DNA of 64,000 bases. It comes from Chloroflexota bacterium. Its GTDB lineage: Bacteria; Chloroflexota; UBA11872; VXNJ01. The stretch is from NCBI GenBank assembly GCA_026707405.1, contig JAPOWW010000010.1:177160-241159 (forward strand), written 5' to 3'. Made by a program: the position numbers and the translations under genes. Of this stretch, positions 27,386 through 36,198 are shown piece by piece (within the stretch, counting starts at the first letter, position 1; every line of letters begins with the position of its first letter). The notes below the pieces were generated by a model that saw nothing but the letters and a program-made list of their open reading frames with translations, did no database searches and was not told the DNA's origin.

Positions 27386-28210
27386 ATGAACGTCGACGAG
27401 TTGATCCAAAGCCTGACCTCATCGGACGCGGAGGTTCGGGCGAACGTCCGAAGAAGACTTCTCGATCTGGGAGCCGACGCCGTCCCGCTGCTAAGAAGAC
27501 ATGCGTCCTCAGCCTCTCCGAGGACCCGAGCAGGCCTGTGGGGTATTCTCCGGGAGATAAACAAGCGCGGATTCAAGTCCGAGTTGACGCGATTCGCCGC
27601 CGATCCGCGGTCCGTGTCCCTCGAACGCGCCGCGCTGGCACTCTCCGGAATCGACAACCCGGACCTCGACTCCGAGTCGTACGTCACAAGGCTGACGCAG
27701 TTCTCAAGCGACCTCGCCTTTCTGCTCGGCCCAGAGTCTGAAACGCCCTTCAACCTGGACGCCTTCCGGAACTTCATGTCGGGCGAGCTGGGATTCACCG
27801 GGAACTCGGACGACTACTATGACCCCGCGAACAGCTTCGTAGACCAGGTAATCGATCGCAGGTCGGGCATTCCCATAACCCTCAGCCTCATCTACATGGT
27901 CGTCGGATCGAAGGCCGGGCTGCGAGTTGATGGGATTGGCTTGCCCGGTCACTTCATCATCCGCTTCGGAGACTCCCGCGACGAGATATATCTCGATCCC
28001 TTCCACGAAGGTCGTATTTTGAGCCGCCGCGATTGCGAGCGAATCGTCGCCGGCCGCGGCTTCGCCCTTCAGGAGGAGTACCTGAGGCCGGTTACGCCCA
28101 AGATCATCGTAAGCCGAATGTGCAGGAATCTCGTCAACGCCTATTCCTTTAGACAGGCGCCCACGGCCGTACGCGAGTACTACGAAATCGAACGGCTGGT
28201 CTCGTCCTGA
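27386..28210 (+). CDS. SirB1-family transglutaminase-like protein
   Basis: The 274-residue protein belongs to the SirB1/transglutaminase-like family. The core reads YYDPANSFVDQV, then RRSGIPITLSLIYMVVGSKAGL, VDGIGLPGHFIIRF and YLDPFHEGRIL. The first 80 residues look like short helical (HEAT-like) repeats: DAEVRANVRRRLLDLG and TRAGLWGILREIN. The His and Asp of a papain-like site are visible, but no obvious catalytic Cys sits before the ITLSLIY helix, as in many SirB1 proteins, so it may be non-enzymatic. I chose ATG 27386; GTG 27362 is an alternative. It is divergent from korA. Confidence 0.85.
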   Translation: MNVDELIQSLTSSDAEVRANVRRRLLDLGADAVPLLRRHASSASPRTRAGLWGILREINKRGFKSELTRFAADPRSVSLERAALALSGIDNPDLDSESYVTRLTQFSSDLAFLLGPESETPFNLDAFRNFMSGELGFTGNSDDYYDPANSFVDQVIDRRSGIPITLSLIYMVVGSKAGLRVDGIGLPGHFIIRFGDSRDEIYLDPFHEGRILSRRDCERIVAGRGFALQEEYLRPVTPKIIVSRMCRNLVNAYSFRQAPTAVREYYEIERLVSS

Positions 28211-28361
28211 TCTCCCGATCCCAGGACGCACGTCCCCCTACTTCGCCTGCGATTTCAGAACTCGCCGCGCCGTCGGCTACGCTTTGCTTGCAATCGAAAC
28301 CGCCCTGCCGCCCCTGGGGACGGCCTGATCGAACTGGTACCCGGTGGAAGGACTAATGAAG

Positions 28362-29120
28362 ATGCGCAAGAACGCTGCGAAACAAAAGATGCTAGGCGGC
28401 GAGCCGGCCCTCGGAGTCTCGGCCGCGCTGACCTCTCCGTGGTCGGCGGAGATACTGTCGAACTCCGGCTATGACTGGGTGCTTATGGACACGCAGCATG
28501 GATTTTGGTCGCCGGACGCGATTAGGACGGCCGTCCTTGCAATCTTGCGCGGCAGCGCCGCGCCAGTAGCCAGGGTCGCCATCAACGACTACACGCTCAT
28601 AGGTCGCCTGCTGGACGACGGTCTGATGGGAATCATCGTCCCGTTGGTGAATTCCAGGGCCGAAGCTGAGGCCGCCGCGGCGGCAGTGAGATATCCGCCC
28701 CGGGGATCGAGGTCCAACGCCGGATCGCCCATCACCGCGCTCTATGGCAGCGACTACTTCGATCAGGTTGATGACGAGCTCTTTCTGGCAGTTCAGATCG
28801 AATCGGTCGAGGCAGTCGAAGACGCCGACGAGATATTCGCCGTCGAAGGCGTCGATGGTTGCTGGATCGGCCCGTCCGACCTCGCCCTGTCAATGGGCCT
28901 CAAGGTGAGCGACATGGGAGTCCACCCTGCGCACAACGAAGCCGTTGCACACGTGCTGGAGATGTGCCAGAAGCATGGCAAGATTCCGGGATATGCCTGT
29001 GGCACTATGGAAATGGGTAAACGCCGAATTGCGGAAGGCTTCAAGTTCGTCAACATCGGCACTGACGCCGGGTTCGTGACGGACAGTGCGGCCGCCTACG
29101 TCGCGGAGCTTCGTTCCTGA
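28362..29120 (+). CDS. HpcH/HpaI-family aldolase (2-oxo-acid aldolase)
   Basis: This class II, metal-dependent aldolase family cleaves 4-hydroxy-2-oxo acids to pyruvate or glyoxylate-type products. MDTQHGFWSPD carries the catalytic His, APVARVAIND the Arg, QIESVEAVEDADEI the metal Glu and IGPSDLALSMG the metal Asp. It has 252 residues from ATG 28362, which sits 9 bases after GGAAGGA. ATG 28356 and GTG 28344 are alternatives. The next gene on the other strand is a D-2-hydroxyacid dehydrogenase, so hydroxy-acid breakdown is a likely theme. Confidence 0.9.
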   Translation: MRKNAAKQKMLGGEPALGVSAALTSPWSAEILSNSGYDWVLMDTQHGFWSPDAIRTAVLAILRGSAAPVARVAINDYTLIGRLLDDGLMGIIVPLVNSRAEAEAAAAAVRYPPRGSRSNAGSPITALYGSDYFDQVDDELFLAVQIESVEAVEDADEIFAVEGVDGCWIGPSDLALSMGLKVSDMGVHPAHNEAVAHVLEMCQKHGKIPGYACGTMEMGKRRIAEGFKFVNIGTDAGFVTDSAAAYVAELRS

Positions 29121-29235
29121 GCGAATCCGGCCGCCGGGCATTCAAACCTCGCCAGCCAATTCACAGGCCAGACGCTCGGTCTACGTTCGCAGTCCCGATG
29201 TGCGTCTGCGCGAGCTGGCTTCGCAAACCGCGGCG

Positions 29236-30186
29236 TTATCCGACCAAGTTCACGGGCGATCCATCCATGAAGTGCCAGATGTTCTCGACAGACATCACTA
29301 GGCCCGCTTCCAGAGCCTCCGGACTCAGTCCCGCCGAGTGTGGCGTGAGCACGGTATTGGGAGCGCTAAGCAGAGGGTGATCCGCGGGCAGCGGTTCCTC
29401 CACGAACACGTCCAGCGCCGCCGCTCCCAATGCGCCCCCGTTCAGAGCCATAACCAGCGCCTGCTCGTCGATCAGCGCGCCGCGCGCCGTGTTGACCAGA
29501 ATGGCCTCCGGCTTCATTAAGGCCAGCTTCGCCGCATCCAGCATTCCTTCCGTCTCCGGTGACTGTCGCACGTGAAGCGAGACGACGTCCGCCCGGCACA
29601 GTAGCTCGTCAAGCTCCACTAGCTTTACGCCCAGCTCGTCCGCCAGCCCGCTGTCGGGGTTGAACGTCCATGCAATCACGTTCATTCCGATCCCCGCGCC
29701 GAGACGCGCCACCTGCCGGCCAATCGCGCCGAGGCCCACGATCCCCAGCGTCTTTCCATGCAGTTGCGAAATCATCGCCTTGGGCCAGCCGCCCTCTTTG
29801 ACCTCCGCACTGATGTCCGGCAGCCTGCGCGCCGCGGCGAGCATCAGCGCCAGCGACTGTTCGGCTACCGAAACGGCCGAAACCGCCGGAGTATTGCAAA
29901 CCGTAACCCCCAGCTCTCTGGCCGCCGGAAGGTCCACGTGGTCGGTCCCCGTTCCCCAAATCGAGATGATCCTCAACTCCCGGCACGCCTCGATGACTTC
30001 CCTCGGATAGGCCACCGCTCCCCGTATGCTTATCACCGCCTCCGCTCCGCATATCCGCTGAATCAACTCATCGTCGGTCCGCGGCCGGGTATTGAAGATC
30101 ATCACTTCGCCAAGACCGCGCAGCATCGTCTCGGCTTTCGACCCTTGGAAGACCGGCGGGTGATCGTCCGGCACAACGGTTTTCAT
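29236..30186 (-). CDS. D-isomer specific 2-hydroxyacid dehydrogenase (NAD-dependent)
   Basis: This 316-residue enzyme interconverts D-2-hydroxy acids and 2-oxo acids. The NAD-binding GIVGLGAIGRQVA motif, the catalytic Arg segment LVNTARGALID, a Glu in the DVFVEEPLP region and the catalytic His in LTPHSAGLS are all visible. Its N-terminus (PDDHPPVFQGSKA) is typical of the hydroxypyruvate/glyoxylate-type members. A strong GGAGGGAG precedes ATG 30186. The exact acid is not known. Its 3' end faces the HpcH aldolase, and the SDR gene is divergent from it. Confidence 0.92.
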   Translation of the reverse strand: MKTVVPDDHPPVFQGSKAETMLRGLGEVMIFNTRPRTDDELIQRICGAEAVISIRGAVAYPREVIEACRELRIISIWGTGTDHVDLPAARELGVTVCNTPAVSAVSVAEQSLALMLAAARRLPDISAEVKEGGWPKAMISQLHGKTLGIVGLGAIGRQVARLGAGIGMNVIAWTFNPDSGLADELGVKLVELDELLCRADVVSLHVRQSPETEGMLDAAKLALMKPEAILVNTARGALIDEQALVMALNGGALGAAALDVFVEEPLPADHPLLSAPNTVLTPHSAGLSPEALEAGLVMSVENIWHFMDGSPVNLVG

Positions 30187-30357
30187 CGAGCTCCCTCCTC
30201 ACGATCCGACCAGTCCCTTAGCTTACGTTCCCTGCGTCCACTCTTTCGCCCGAAAGTCAGGGGAGCAGTCTGGGTAAACCCATGGCAGCTCCAGCTTCAT
30301 GGTTCCCGTATTTCGCCATAATTGCCAAACACAGCCGCCATCCGGGAGGAAGCAACG

Positions 30358-31161
30358 ATGGATCTTGGGTTTTCGGGCAAAGCCGCATTGATCACCGGCG
30401 GAAGCCGCGGCCTCGGCAGAGCCACCGCGCTGACGCTCGCCGACGAAGGCTGCGACATAGCGATCGCGGCCAGAACTCCCGAAACCCTGGAGGCCGCCGC
30501 CGCCGAAATAGCGGATAAGAACGTAAGAGCACACGCAATCCAAGCCGACGTGACCGTCCCCGAGGACATAGTCCGAATGGTCGAGTCGGTTAAGCAAACG
30601 TTCGGCAGACTCGACGCGCTCGTGGCGAATGCCGGCGGCACTCAAGGCGGAGCTCTCCTCGAAGCGACCGACGCCGACTGGCAGGCGACCCTTGACATAA
30701 ACCTCATGCATGCCGTCAGGACGGTTCGGGCCGCGGTTCCGATCATGCGAGCTTCAGGCGGCGGAAGCGTCGTCATCATTTCGTCGATATCCGGGATCAC
30801 CGCGAGCGTCCCCGCGCAATACGGGGTCGCTAAGGCGGCCGAGATATTCCTTGCCCGCTGCCTGTCCCTGGAATTGGCTCAATACAACATCAGGGTGAAT
30901 TGCGTCGCCCCCGGATCGATCATGTTCGAGGGAGGCGGCTGGGGGCGGCGGGCCGTCGAGATGCCGGAGGTTATGCGCGAATTCGCCAACTCGCAATTCC
31001 CATACAAGCGGTTGGGCAAGGCGCGGGAAGTTGCCGATGCGGTCACATTCCTGTGCTCCCCGCGCTCATCATGGATCGTCGGGACTACCCTGGCGGTCGA
31101 CGGCGCCCAGCAGGGCGCGGGTCTGTGGTCGGTGTCCGAAATGCCGGGACCACAGGTCTGA
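30358..31161 (+). CDS. Short-chain dehydrogenase/reductase (SDR)
   Basis: This classical SDR of 267 residues has the TGGSRGLGRA cofactor loop, the NAGG motif, and catalytic Ser in ISSISG with YGVAK. The substrate helix insert around EGGGWGRRAVEMPEVMREF is long. It starts at ATG 30358, which has a strong GGGAGGAA upstream. An upstream in-frame TTG at 30322 is not favoured. The cofactor is probably NAD(P)H. The substrate is not known. It may be part of the nearby hydroxy-acid chemistry. Confidence 0.9.
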   Translation: MDLGFSGKAALITGGSRGLGRATALTLADEGCDIAIAARTPETLEAAAAEIADKNVRAHAIQADVTVPEDIVRMVESVKQTFGRLDALVANAGGTQGGALLEATDADWQATLDINLMHAVRTVRAAVPIMRASGGGSVVIISSISGITASVPAQYGVAKAAEIFLARCLSLELAQYNIRVNCVAPGSIMFEGGGWGRRAVEMPEVMREFANSQFPYKRLGKAREVADAVTFLCSPRSSWIVGTTLAVDGAQQGAGLWSVSEMPGPQV

Positions 31162-31286
31162 CGGCAAACCACACGCAGAACCTGCTCGCGTTGATAGTGA
31201 CCTGTAACACCTCGTAGAATTGTCTGACGGGTTAGCTCATGTGGATGAGTCACGCCCCCAATTCAGAGAGCGAAAGGACCGGTTCC

Positions 31287-31661
31287 GTGGAGCGGAAAGA
31301 TCCAACAATCACAGCGTGGATGAAGCCGTCGTGCGGCTGGAGCAACGGCGTACGCGCCGTATTCGGCAAATACGGTCTTGAATACGAGGACAAAGACATC
31401 ATCAACTATCCGGAGAACTTCTACGAGATGGTGATGGCGTCGGGTCAGCAGTATCAGCCATGCGTCGAAATCAACGGCGTGATGCTGGCGGACGTTAGCG
31501 GCGAGGAAGTCGAAGCCTACTTGCTGCAGAAGAACATCGTCGGGCACTCCAGCAACGCCACCGACGTTCCACTCGACGCCCCGTGCGAAACTCACGACGA
31601 CCCCATCGAGATCGCACAGCCCATGGGGATCCAGCTTGGAGGGCTCGAAGACGACTCCTGA
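31287..31661 (+). CDS. Glutaredoxin-like protein with CGWS site
   Basis: A thioredoxin-fold glutaredoxin of 124 residues. The active site is PSCGWSNGVRAVFGKYG, with CGWS at residues 16-19, in place of the CGFS of monothiol glutaredoxins or the CPYC of dithiol ones. YQPCVEINGV gives the cis-Pro region, although Pro follows Gln rather than Val. After the fold, about 45 residues follow with His/Cys/Asp (VGHSSNATDVPLDAPCETHDD), unlike the family. I chose GTG 31287 because AAAGGA lies 8 bases upstream. ATG 31239 and ATG 31245 are possible. It may act in iron-sulfur or thiol handling. That is inferred from the family. Confidence 0.75.
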   Translation: MERKDPTITAWMKPSCGWSNGVRAVFGKYGLEYEDKDIINYPENFYEMVMASGQQYQPCVEINGVMLADVSGEEVEAYLLQKNIVGHSSNATDVPLDAPCETHDDPIEIAQPMGIQLGGLEDDS

Positions 31662-31768
31662 CCCGGCCCGCCGGGGCCAGGTTTTTCGGACCGGCTGGCC
31701 GTGATGGTCCTCGCGGGACCGGCGCGCAAGACACGCGTGCCGTCGCAGTCTCTTCGTTCGAGCCTTAG

Positions 31769-32938
31769 ATGAATTTCGCCTCCGCGGCGTTCGCATCCGA
31801 CGACCAGGCCGAGATTGTCGCCGGCTTAGCGAGCCAAATTTCTGGCGGCGAGCGGATGGATCTCGCTGTCGCATTCGTCAATTCATCCGAGCCCGCAAGT
31901 GCCTCCGAACTCATTCCAGCTATACGCGAGTCCATTCAGCCGGATCATTTCCTCGCGTGCACCGCCGGAGGGGTTATCGGCGGCGGACATGAGATCGAAG
32001 ACCGCGCTGCGGTAACCCTGGTAACCGGATCGCTGCCCGACGTTTCGATCAGCCCCTTCCATCTGGGTGAGAGCGACGTACGCGCTTCCCTCAGAGATCC
32101 CGCGACGTTCAAGTCAATCGTCGGCATGGAAACGCCTCCCAAGGTGTTCATCGTTCTCGTCGAGCCGTTTTCCACACCTACCCGCGAGCTTCTGGCGCTT
32201 TTCAACCACGTCTACCCCGGCGTGCCGGTCGTGGGAGGCGTTGCCAGCGCCGGCGCTAGCCCCGGGATGAACGTGATGGCTCTCGACCAACGCGTTCACA
32301 AGACCGGCGCCGTCGGACTCGCTCTCGCCGGCAATCTCGAAGTCGAAGTCATCGTCTCCCAGGGATGCCGGGGCATCGGACCGCTGATCGCTATCACCGA
32401 AAGTGACCGCAACGTCATCACCGGTCTCGGCGGCGAGCCGCCGCTCGAGGTTCTTCGCGGCATCTTCAGCCGGCTCGATCCCGAGACCAAGCGAATGGTC
32501 GAAAACGGCATTCTCATGGGCATCGCCGCCGAGGGATCAGGCGACGATCCCGGCCCGGGTGACTTTCTCATCCGCAACATCGCGGGTGCCGATCCATCCA
32601 GCGGCGCGCTAGCGGTCACCGATCTCGTCGACCCCGGCCAGTTGATCAGGTTCTTCGTGCGGGACGCTCAATCCGCAACCGACGACTTCGAGTTGCTGTT
32701 AAGCCCTCAGGCCTTCGCTTCCCCCGCATCGGCAGCCCTGCTTTTTAGCTGCAACGGTCGCGGCCAGCGGCTCTTCAATCGTCCCGACGGTGACATTAGC
32801 GTCGTATCCAGGGCGCTCGGCGAGGACTGTCCCGTCGCCGGTTTTTTCTGCGCCGGCGAGCTTGGCCCTATCGGCCCCGTGAATCACATCCACGGCCAGA
32901 CTGCGAGTCTGGTGCTGCTCAAGCCCGGCCGCAGCTGA
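31769..32938 (+). CDS. FIST-domain protein
   Basis: The 389-residue protein has FIST_N (residues about 30-215) and FIST_C (about 220-370) domains, which are signal-input or ligand-binding domains found with chemotaxis or signalling proteins. FLACTAGGVIGGGHEIE and VPVVGGVASAGASPG are typical, as are LLFSCNGRG and GFFCAGELGPIG. Here it stands alone, as in many proteobacterial and chloroflexal FIST proteins, without a linked kinase or methyl-accepting partner. ATG 31769 has no clear Shine-Dalgarno. It is followed 18 bases on by a small DUF1801 gene on the same strand. The ligand is not known. Confidence 0.88.
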   Translation: MNFASAAFASDDQAEIVAGLASQISGGERMDLAVAFVNSSEPASASELIPAIRESIQPDHFLACTAGGVIGGGHEIEDRAAVTLVTGSLPDVSISPFHLGESDVRASLRDPATFKSIVGMETPPKVFIVLVEPFSTPTRELLALFNHVYPGVPVVGGVASAGASPGMNVMALDQRVHKTGAVGLALAGNLEVEVIVSQGCRGIGPLIAITESDRNVITGLGGEPPLEVLRGIFSRLDPETKRMVENGILMGIAAEGSGDDPGPGDFLIRNIAGADPSSGALAVTDLVDPGQLIRFFVRDAQSATDDFELLLSPQAFASPASAALLFSCNGRGQRLFNRPDGDISVVSRALGEDCPVAGFFCAGELGPIGPVNHIHGQTASLVLLKPGRS

Positions 32939-32956
32939 CCTAGCCAAGAGGTATCG

Positions 32957-33403
32957 ATGGTATCCAGCAAAGCCAAAACTGTATCCGACTATCTGACCGA
33001 GCTGACTCCCGAGCGCCGCGAGCTTGTAAGCCGCGTAAGAGATGTGATCCTGGAGAATCTCCCCGACGGATTTCAGGAGACCATGCAATACGGCATGATT
33101 TCATACGTCATTCCGCTGGAGCGATACTCCGACACCTACAATGGCCAGCCGCTCGGAATCGTCTCCCTGGCTTCGCAAAAGAACTACTGCTCGCTCTACC
33201 TCATGTGCGTCTACGGACACGCCAACATTTCCCGCTGGTTTGAAGACCAATGGAAAGCGACCGGCAAGAAGCTCAATATGGGCAAGTCGTGCGTGCGGTT
33301 CAAGAAGCTCGACGATCTGCCTCTGGAGCTGATCGGCCGGGTTGTTGAGAAAGTCTCTGTGGACGAGTTCATCCACGTCTACGAGGAATCAAGGCGCAAG
33401 TAG
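32957..33403 (+). CDS. DUF1801-domain protein
   Basis: The 148-residue protein matches the DUF1801 (YdhG-like) fold. It begins with VSDYLTELTPERRELVSRVRDVI and has QETMQYGMISYVIPL, ASQKNYCSLYLMCVYG and a late RFKKLDDLPLELI, all usual in the family. The function is not known. AAGAGG lies upstream of ATG 32957, and the gene follows the FIST gene closely, so it is probably cotranscribed. Confidence 0.88.
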   Translation: MVSSKAKTVSDYLTELTPERRELVSRVRDVILENLPDGFQETMQYGMISYVIPLERYSDTYNGQPLGIVSLASQKNYCSLYLMCVYGHANISRWFEDQWKATGKKLNMGKSCVRFKKLDDLPLELIGRVVEKVSVDEFIHVYEESRRK

Positions 33404-33456
33404 CCCGCGCGCCGTCCATTCAATCCACCAACACGGCCTGACTCGGTAGCCGTGGG

Positions 33457-33840
33457 CTACATCACTCGATACACAACTTCCAGCAGGTTGCCTGACGGGT
33501 CCTCGAAGAAGACCGCGTAGTACTCGCCCGGATATTCCTCCACCCTGCCCGGCCCGCTCTCGATCTCGGCGCCTATTTCGTTCAGCACCTCGCCGATGCG
33601 GTCGACTTCCTCGGGACTCTCCCGCCAGAAGGCGATGCGGTTTGCGTTGGGCTGGTGGCTGTTGTCCTCCACGATCGAAAAGAAGGCGGCGGACGGAAGC
33701 TCTCCCTCCGTGGCGAATACCTTCCACACCGGACCGTGGAACCGCAGCGTAAATCCGAGCGCCGGGAGCAGCCGACCATAGAACTCAAGCGCCGCATCGA
33801 TGTCCGCAACACGCAGGTCGATGTGGCTAAAGGGATTCAT
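33457..33840 (-). CDS. VOC-family (glyoxalase/dioxygenase-like) protein
   Basis: The 127-residue protein has the paired beta-alpha-beta-beta-beta VOC fold. NPFSHIDLRVADIDAALEFYGRLLPALG is the first module's start with a metal-type His. The second module ends with EYYAVFFEDPSGNLLEVVY, which holds the usual Asp/Glu residues. A good GGGAG lies upstream of ATG 33840. It is close to, and on the same strand as, the aminotransferase, but 89 bases downstream. The substrate is not shown. Glyoxalase, bleomycin-binding or dioxygenase members cannot be separated by eye. Confidence 0.85.
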   Translation of the reverse strand: MNPFSHIDLRVADIDAALEFYGRLLPALGFTLRFHGPVWKVFATEGELPSAAFFSIVEDNSHQPNANRIAFWRESPEEVDRIGEVLNEIGAEIESGPGRVEEYPGEYYAVFFEDPSGNLLEVVYRVM

Positions 33841-33929
33841 ACCGCTCCCACCACGCTGTCGCTAACAGCCGGCTCGCGTTTCGCTAGTCCAGCGAGTTGG
33901 TTCTTTGTCGCTAAATCCAACGACTCCGT

Positions 33930-35108
33930 TTACTTCAGGAAGTCGGCGATCCTGTCGACTCCCCGGTTGATGTTCTCCATGCTGGTCGCGAAGCTAAGGC
34001 GGACGCAGTCGTCCATGCCCGACGCCTCGCCGGGTACCACCGCCACGTGCGCTTCTTCCAGCAGGCGGCTCGAAAACTCAATCGAACCCGAAACCTCAAG
34101 CTTGTCGTAGCACTCCGACACGTCTGGGAAGACATAAAAGGCTCCCGCGGGCTCGGGACAAACTATTCCGGAGATCTCGTTCAACCGGCGGCAGATGTGC
34201 GCGCCGCGCTCCTCGAACGCTTGGCGCATAGTCTCCACCTCTGATTGGTCTCCGGAAAGCGCGGTCGCCAGCGCGTGCTGAACGAAGGTTGCCGTCCCGC
34301 TCGTCGTCTGCGATTGTAAATTCGACATCGCTTTGATCACGTCCGCCGGACCCGCCGCGTATCCGATCCGCCACCCGGTCATCGAATACGTCTTCGAGCC
34401 GGCATTGAACGTAATGGTGTTCTCGTAAGCGTGTTCCGAAACGCTCGCCCAGCTCTTGAACTCGCGGCCTCCGAAGACGATGCGGTCGTACATCTCGTCG
34501 CTCAACACCACGATGTCACGGCCTTCCAGCACCTCGGCCAGCCCCTCGACCTCGTCCGGCTCATACATGAATCCACCGGGGTTGTTTGGAGAATTGAAGA
34601 CAAAGGCTTTTGTTCGATCCGTAATCGCCGCTTCGAGCTGATCGGGGGTGATCTTGTACGAGTTCGAAACCTCGCCCTGCACTACCACTGACCGCCCACC
34701 ATTCAGCGCGGCCTGCTCGGGATAGGAGACCCAGAACGGCGCGGGCAAGATCACTTCGTCTCCCTCGTCGATGATCGCTGAGAATGCTAGGAACAGCGCC
34801 TCCTTGCCACCCACGGTGACGAGCACCTGCGAGTTTGCATCGTATTCAAGACCGTTTTCGCGCTTGAACTTGTCGGCCACCGCCTGCTTGAGCGGGCGAA
34901 TGCCGGAAGCGGGCTTGGCGTATTTGGTTTCCCCACCCTCCAAAGCCGCCCATCCCGCCTGCTTTATGTGCTCTGGGGTGTCGAAATCAGGCTCGCCAGC
35001 CCCAAAGCTGACGACATCGATACCCTGTCCGGCTAATTGCGCCGCTTTGGCGCTCACCGCCAACGTAGCCGATTCTTTCAACTCGGACGCGCGCCTTGAA
35101 AGCTTCAA
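33930..35108 (-). CDS. aspC: Class I/II aspartate-type aminotransferase
   Basis: A PLP aminotransferase of the Ib (thermophile/Gram-positive) aspartate type, with 392 residues. The PLP lysine is in NAGSKTYSMTGWRIGY, with NSPNNPGG, SDEMYDRI and a late RLSFATS carrying the substrate Arg. The GEPDFDTPEHIK segment near residue 40 is typical. It starts at TTG 35108 with GGAGGAG 8 bases upstream. It probably transfers amino groups between aspartate and 2-oxoglutarate. Broader substrates are possible. Confidence 0.92.
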   Translation of the reverse strand: MKLSRRASELKESATLAVSAKAAQLAGQGIDVVSFGAGEPDFDTPEHIKQAGWAALEGGETKYAKPASGIRPLKQAVADKFKRENGLEYDANSQVLVTVGGKEALFLAFSAIIDEGDEVILPAPFWVSYPEQAALNGGRSVVVQGEVSNSYKITPDQLEAAITDRTKAFVFNSPNNPGGFMYEPDEVEGLAEVLEGRDIVVLSDEMYDRIVFGGREFKSWASVSEHAYENTITFNAGSKTYSMTGWRIGYAAGPADVIKAMSNLQSQTTSGTATFVQHALATALSGDQSEVETMRQAFEERGAHICRRLNEISGIVCPEPAGAFYVFPDVSECYDKLEVSGSIEFSSRLLEEAHVAVVPGEASGMDDCVRLSFATSMENINRGVDRIADFLK

Positions 35109-35409
35109 GCCTCTATCTCCTCCACGAGCGATCGCAGCAGTGCTGCTAAAAGAAACACGAAATACCGTCTACAAGCCACCTATATTTTGCCGCAAATCGC
35201 CGCATGGGCGCGGAGCCTGGCTCGACTTGGACAAATCCCTTTCCGAGATACCCGTCACACGACTCCCAATGACCTGTGTCGCGGGCGTCGGGGTAGGGAG
35301 TAACCTTCTATCCTATTGCCCGACGGCGATTGTGCTACCGCTTGTCAGTCCCGCCAGGTACGGTTCTATCCGGCAATCCATACCACGCGGAGCCTAGGAG
35401 GCCGAAGTC
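35109..35409. other. 301-base divergent gap between aspC and an SDR gene
   Basis: The region should hold promoters for both neighbours. No conserved gene or strong hairpin was seen. A Shine-Dalgarno (GGAGG) sits at its right end for the SDR. No clear promoter could be fixed on either strand. Confidence 0.5.
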
Positions 35410-36180
35410 ATGTTCAACCCGGATCTGTCGGGGCAAGTAGCCGTTGTCACCGGCGGCGGACGCGGAATAGGCCGGGCCTCCGCCCGCGCTCTTGCGAAGG
35501 CGGGCGCCGACATCGCCATTTGCGCTCGAACTGCCGAGGAGATCGACGCGCTGGCCGAAGAACTGCGCTCGTATGGCCGCAAGGTCGTGGCTACGGTGAC
35601 CGACGTCTCCGACTGGAATCAGGTGTGCGCGTTCGCGGACGAGGTCGCGGGCAGCTTCCCCGCGATTCACGTCCTGCTGAACAACGCGGGCGTCAGCGCT
35701 CAACGGATTAGCGTCGCCGATAGCGATCCCGCCGAATGGAAGCAGATAGTCGAAATCAACCTGTTCGGGACTTACCACGTAACCCGCGCCTTCATCGAAC
35801 AGATGACGTCCGGCGGCAAGATCATCAACATCGGATCGGGAATGGGGTACGAGGCTCACCCCAACGCCACCCCCTACAATGCCTCCAAGGCAGGCATAGC
35901 GATGTTGACCCGATGTCTCGCCCTGGAACTGTGGGAGCGTGGAATCGAGGTAAACGAATTGGTTCCGGGACCGGTTGCAACCAGGATGGTCACCTGGGCA
36001 AGGGACACCTCGTCGGAAGAGGCGGTCCTGGAAGAGTTACGCGACCGTCCCCCGCCCTTTAACCCAAGCGAGCGGGTCAAGTCCCCCGCCGAAGTGGCCA
36101 AGCATGTCGTCTGGCTCGCCGGCCTCGAACCGGGCGGCCCCACCGGCCAATCGTTCTCTCTCGCCCGACGACCGCTGTAA
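35410..36180 (+). CDS. Short-chain dehydrogenase/reductase (SDR)
   Basis: This 256-residue classical SDR has TGGGRGIGRAS, the NNAG motif, and YNASK with Ser in NIGSGMG. After the catalytic centre the region around VTWARDTSSEEAVLEELRDRPPPF is longer than usual, but the C-terminus QSFSLARRPL is ordinary. GGAGG precedes ATG 35410. An APH-type gene follows 18 bases on. The substrate is not known. Many SDRs in this window differ in sequence, so it is not a tandem copy of the others. Confidence 0.9.
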   Translation: MFNPDLSGQVAVVTGGGRGIGRASARALAKAGADIAICARTAEEIDALAEELRSYGRKVVATVTDVSDWNQVCAFADEVAGSFPAIHVLLNNAGVSAQRISVADSDPAEWKQIVEINLFGTYHVTRAFIEQMTSGGKIINIGSGMGYEAHPNATPYNASKAGIAMLTRCLALELWERGIEVNELVPGPVATRMVTWARDTSSEEAVLEELRDRPPPFNPSERVKSPAEVAKHVVWLAGLEPGGPTGQSFSLARRPL

Positions 36181-36198
36181 GGGCGGTACGCGCAGCGA

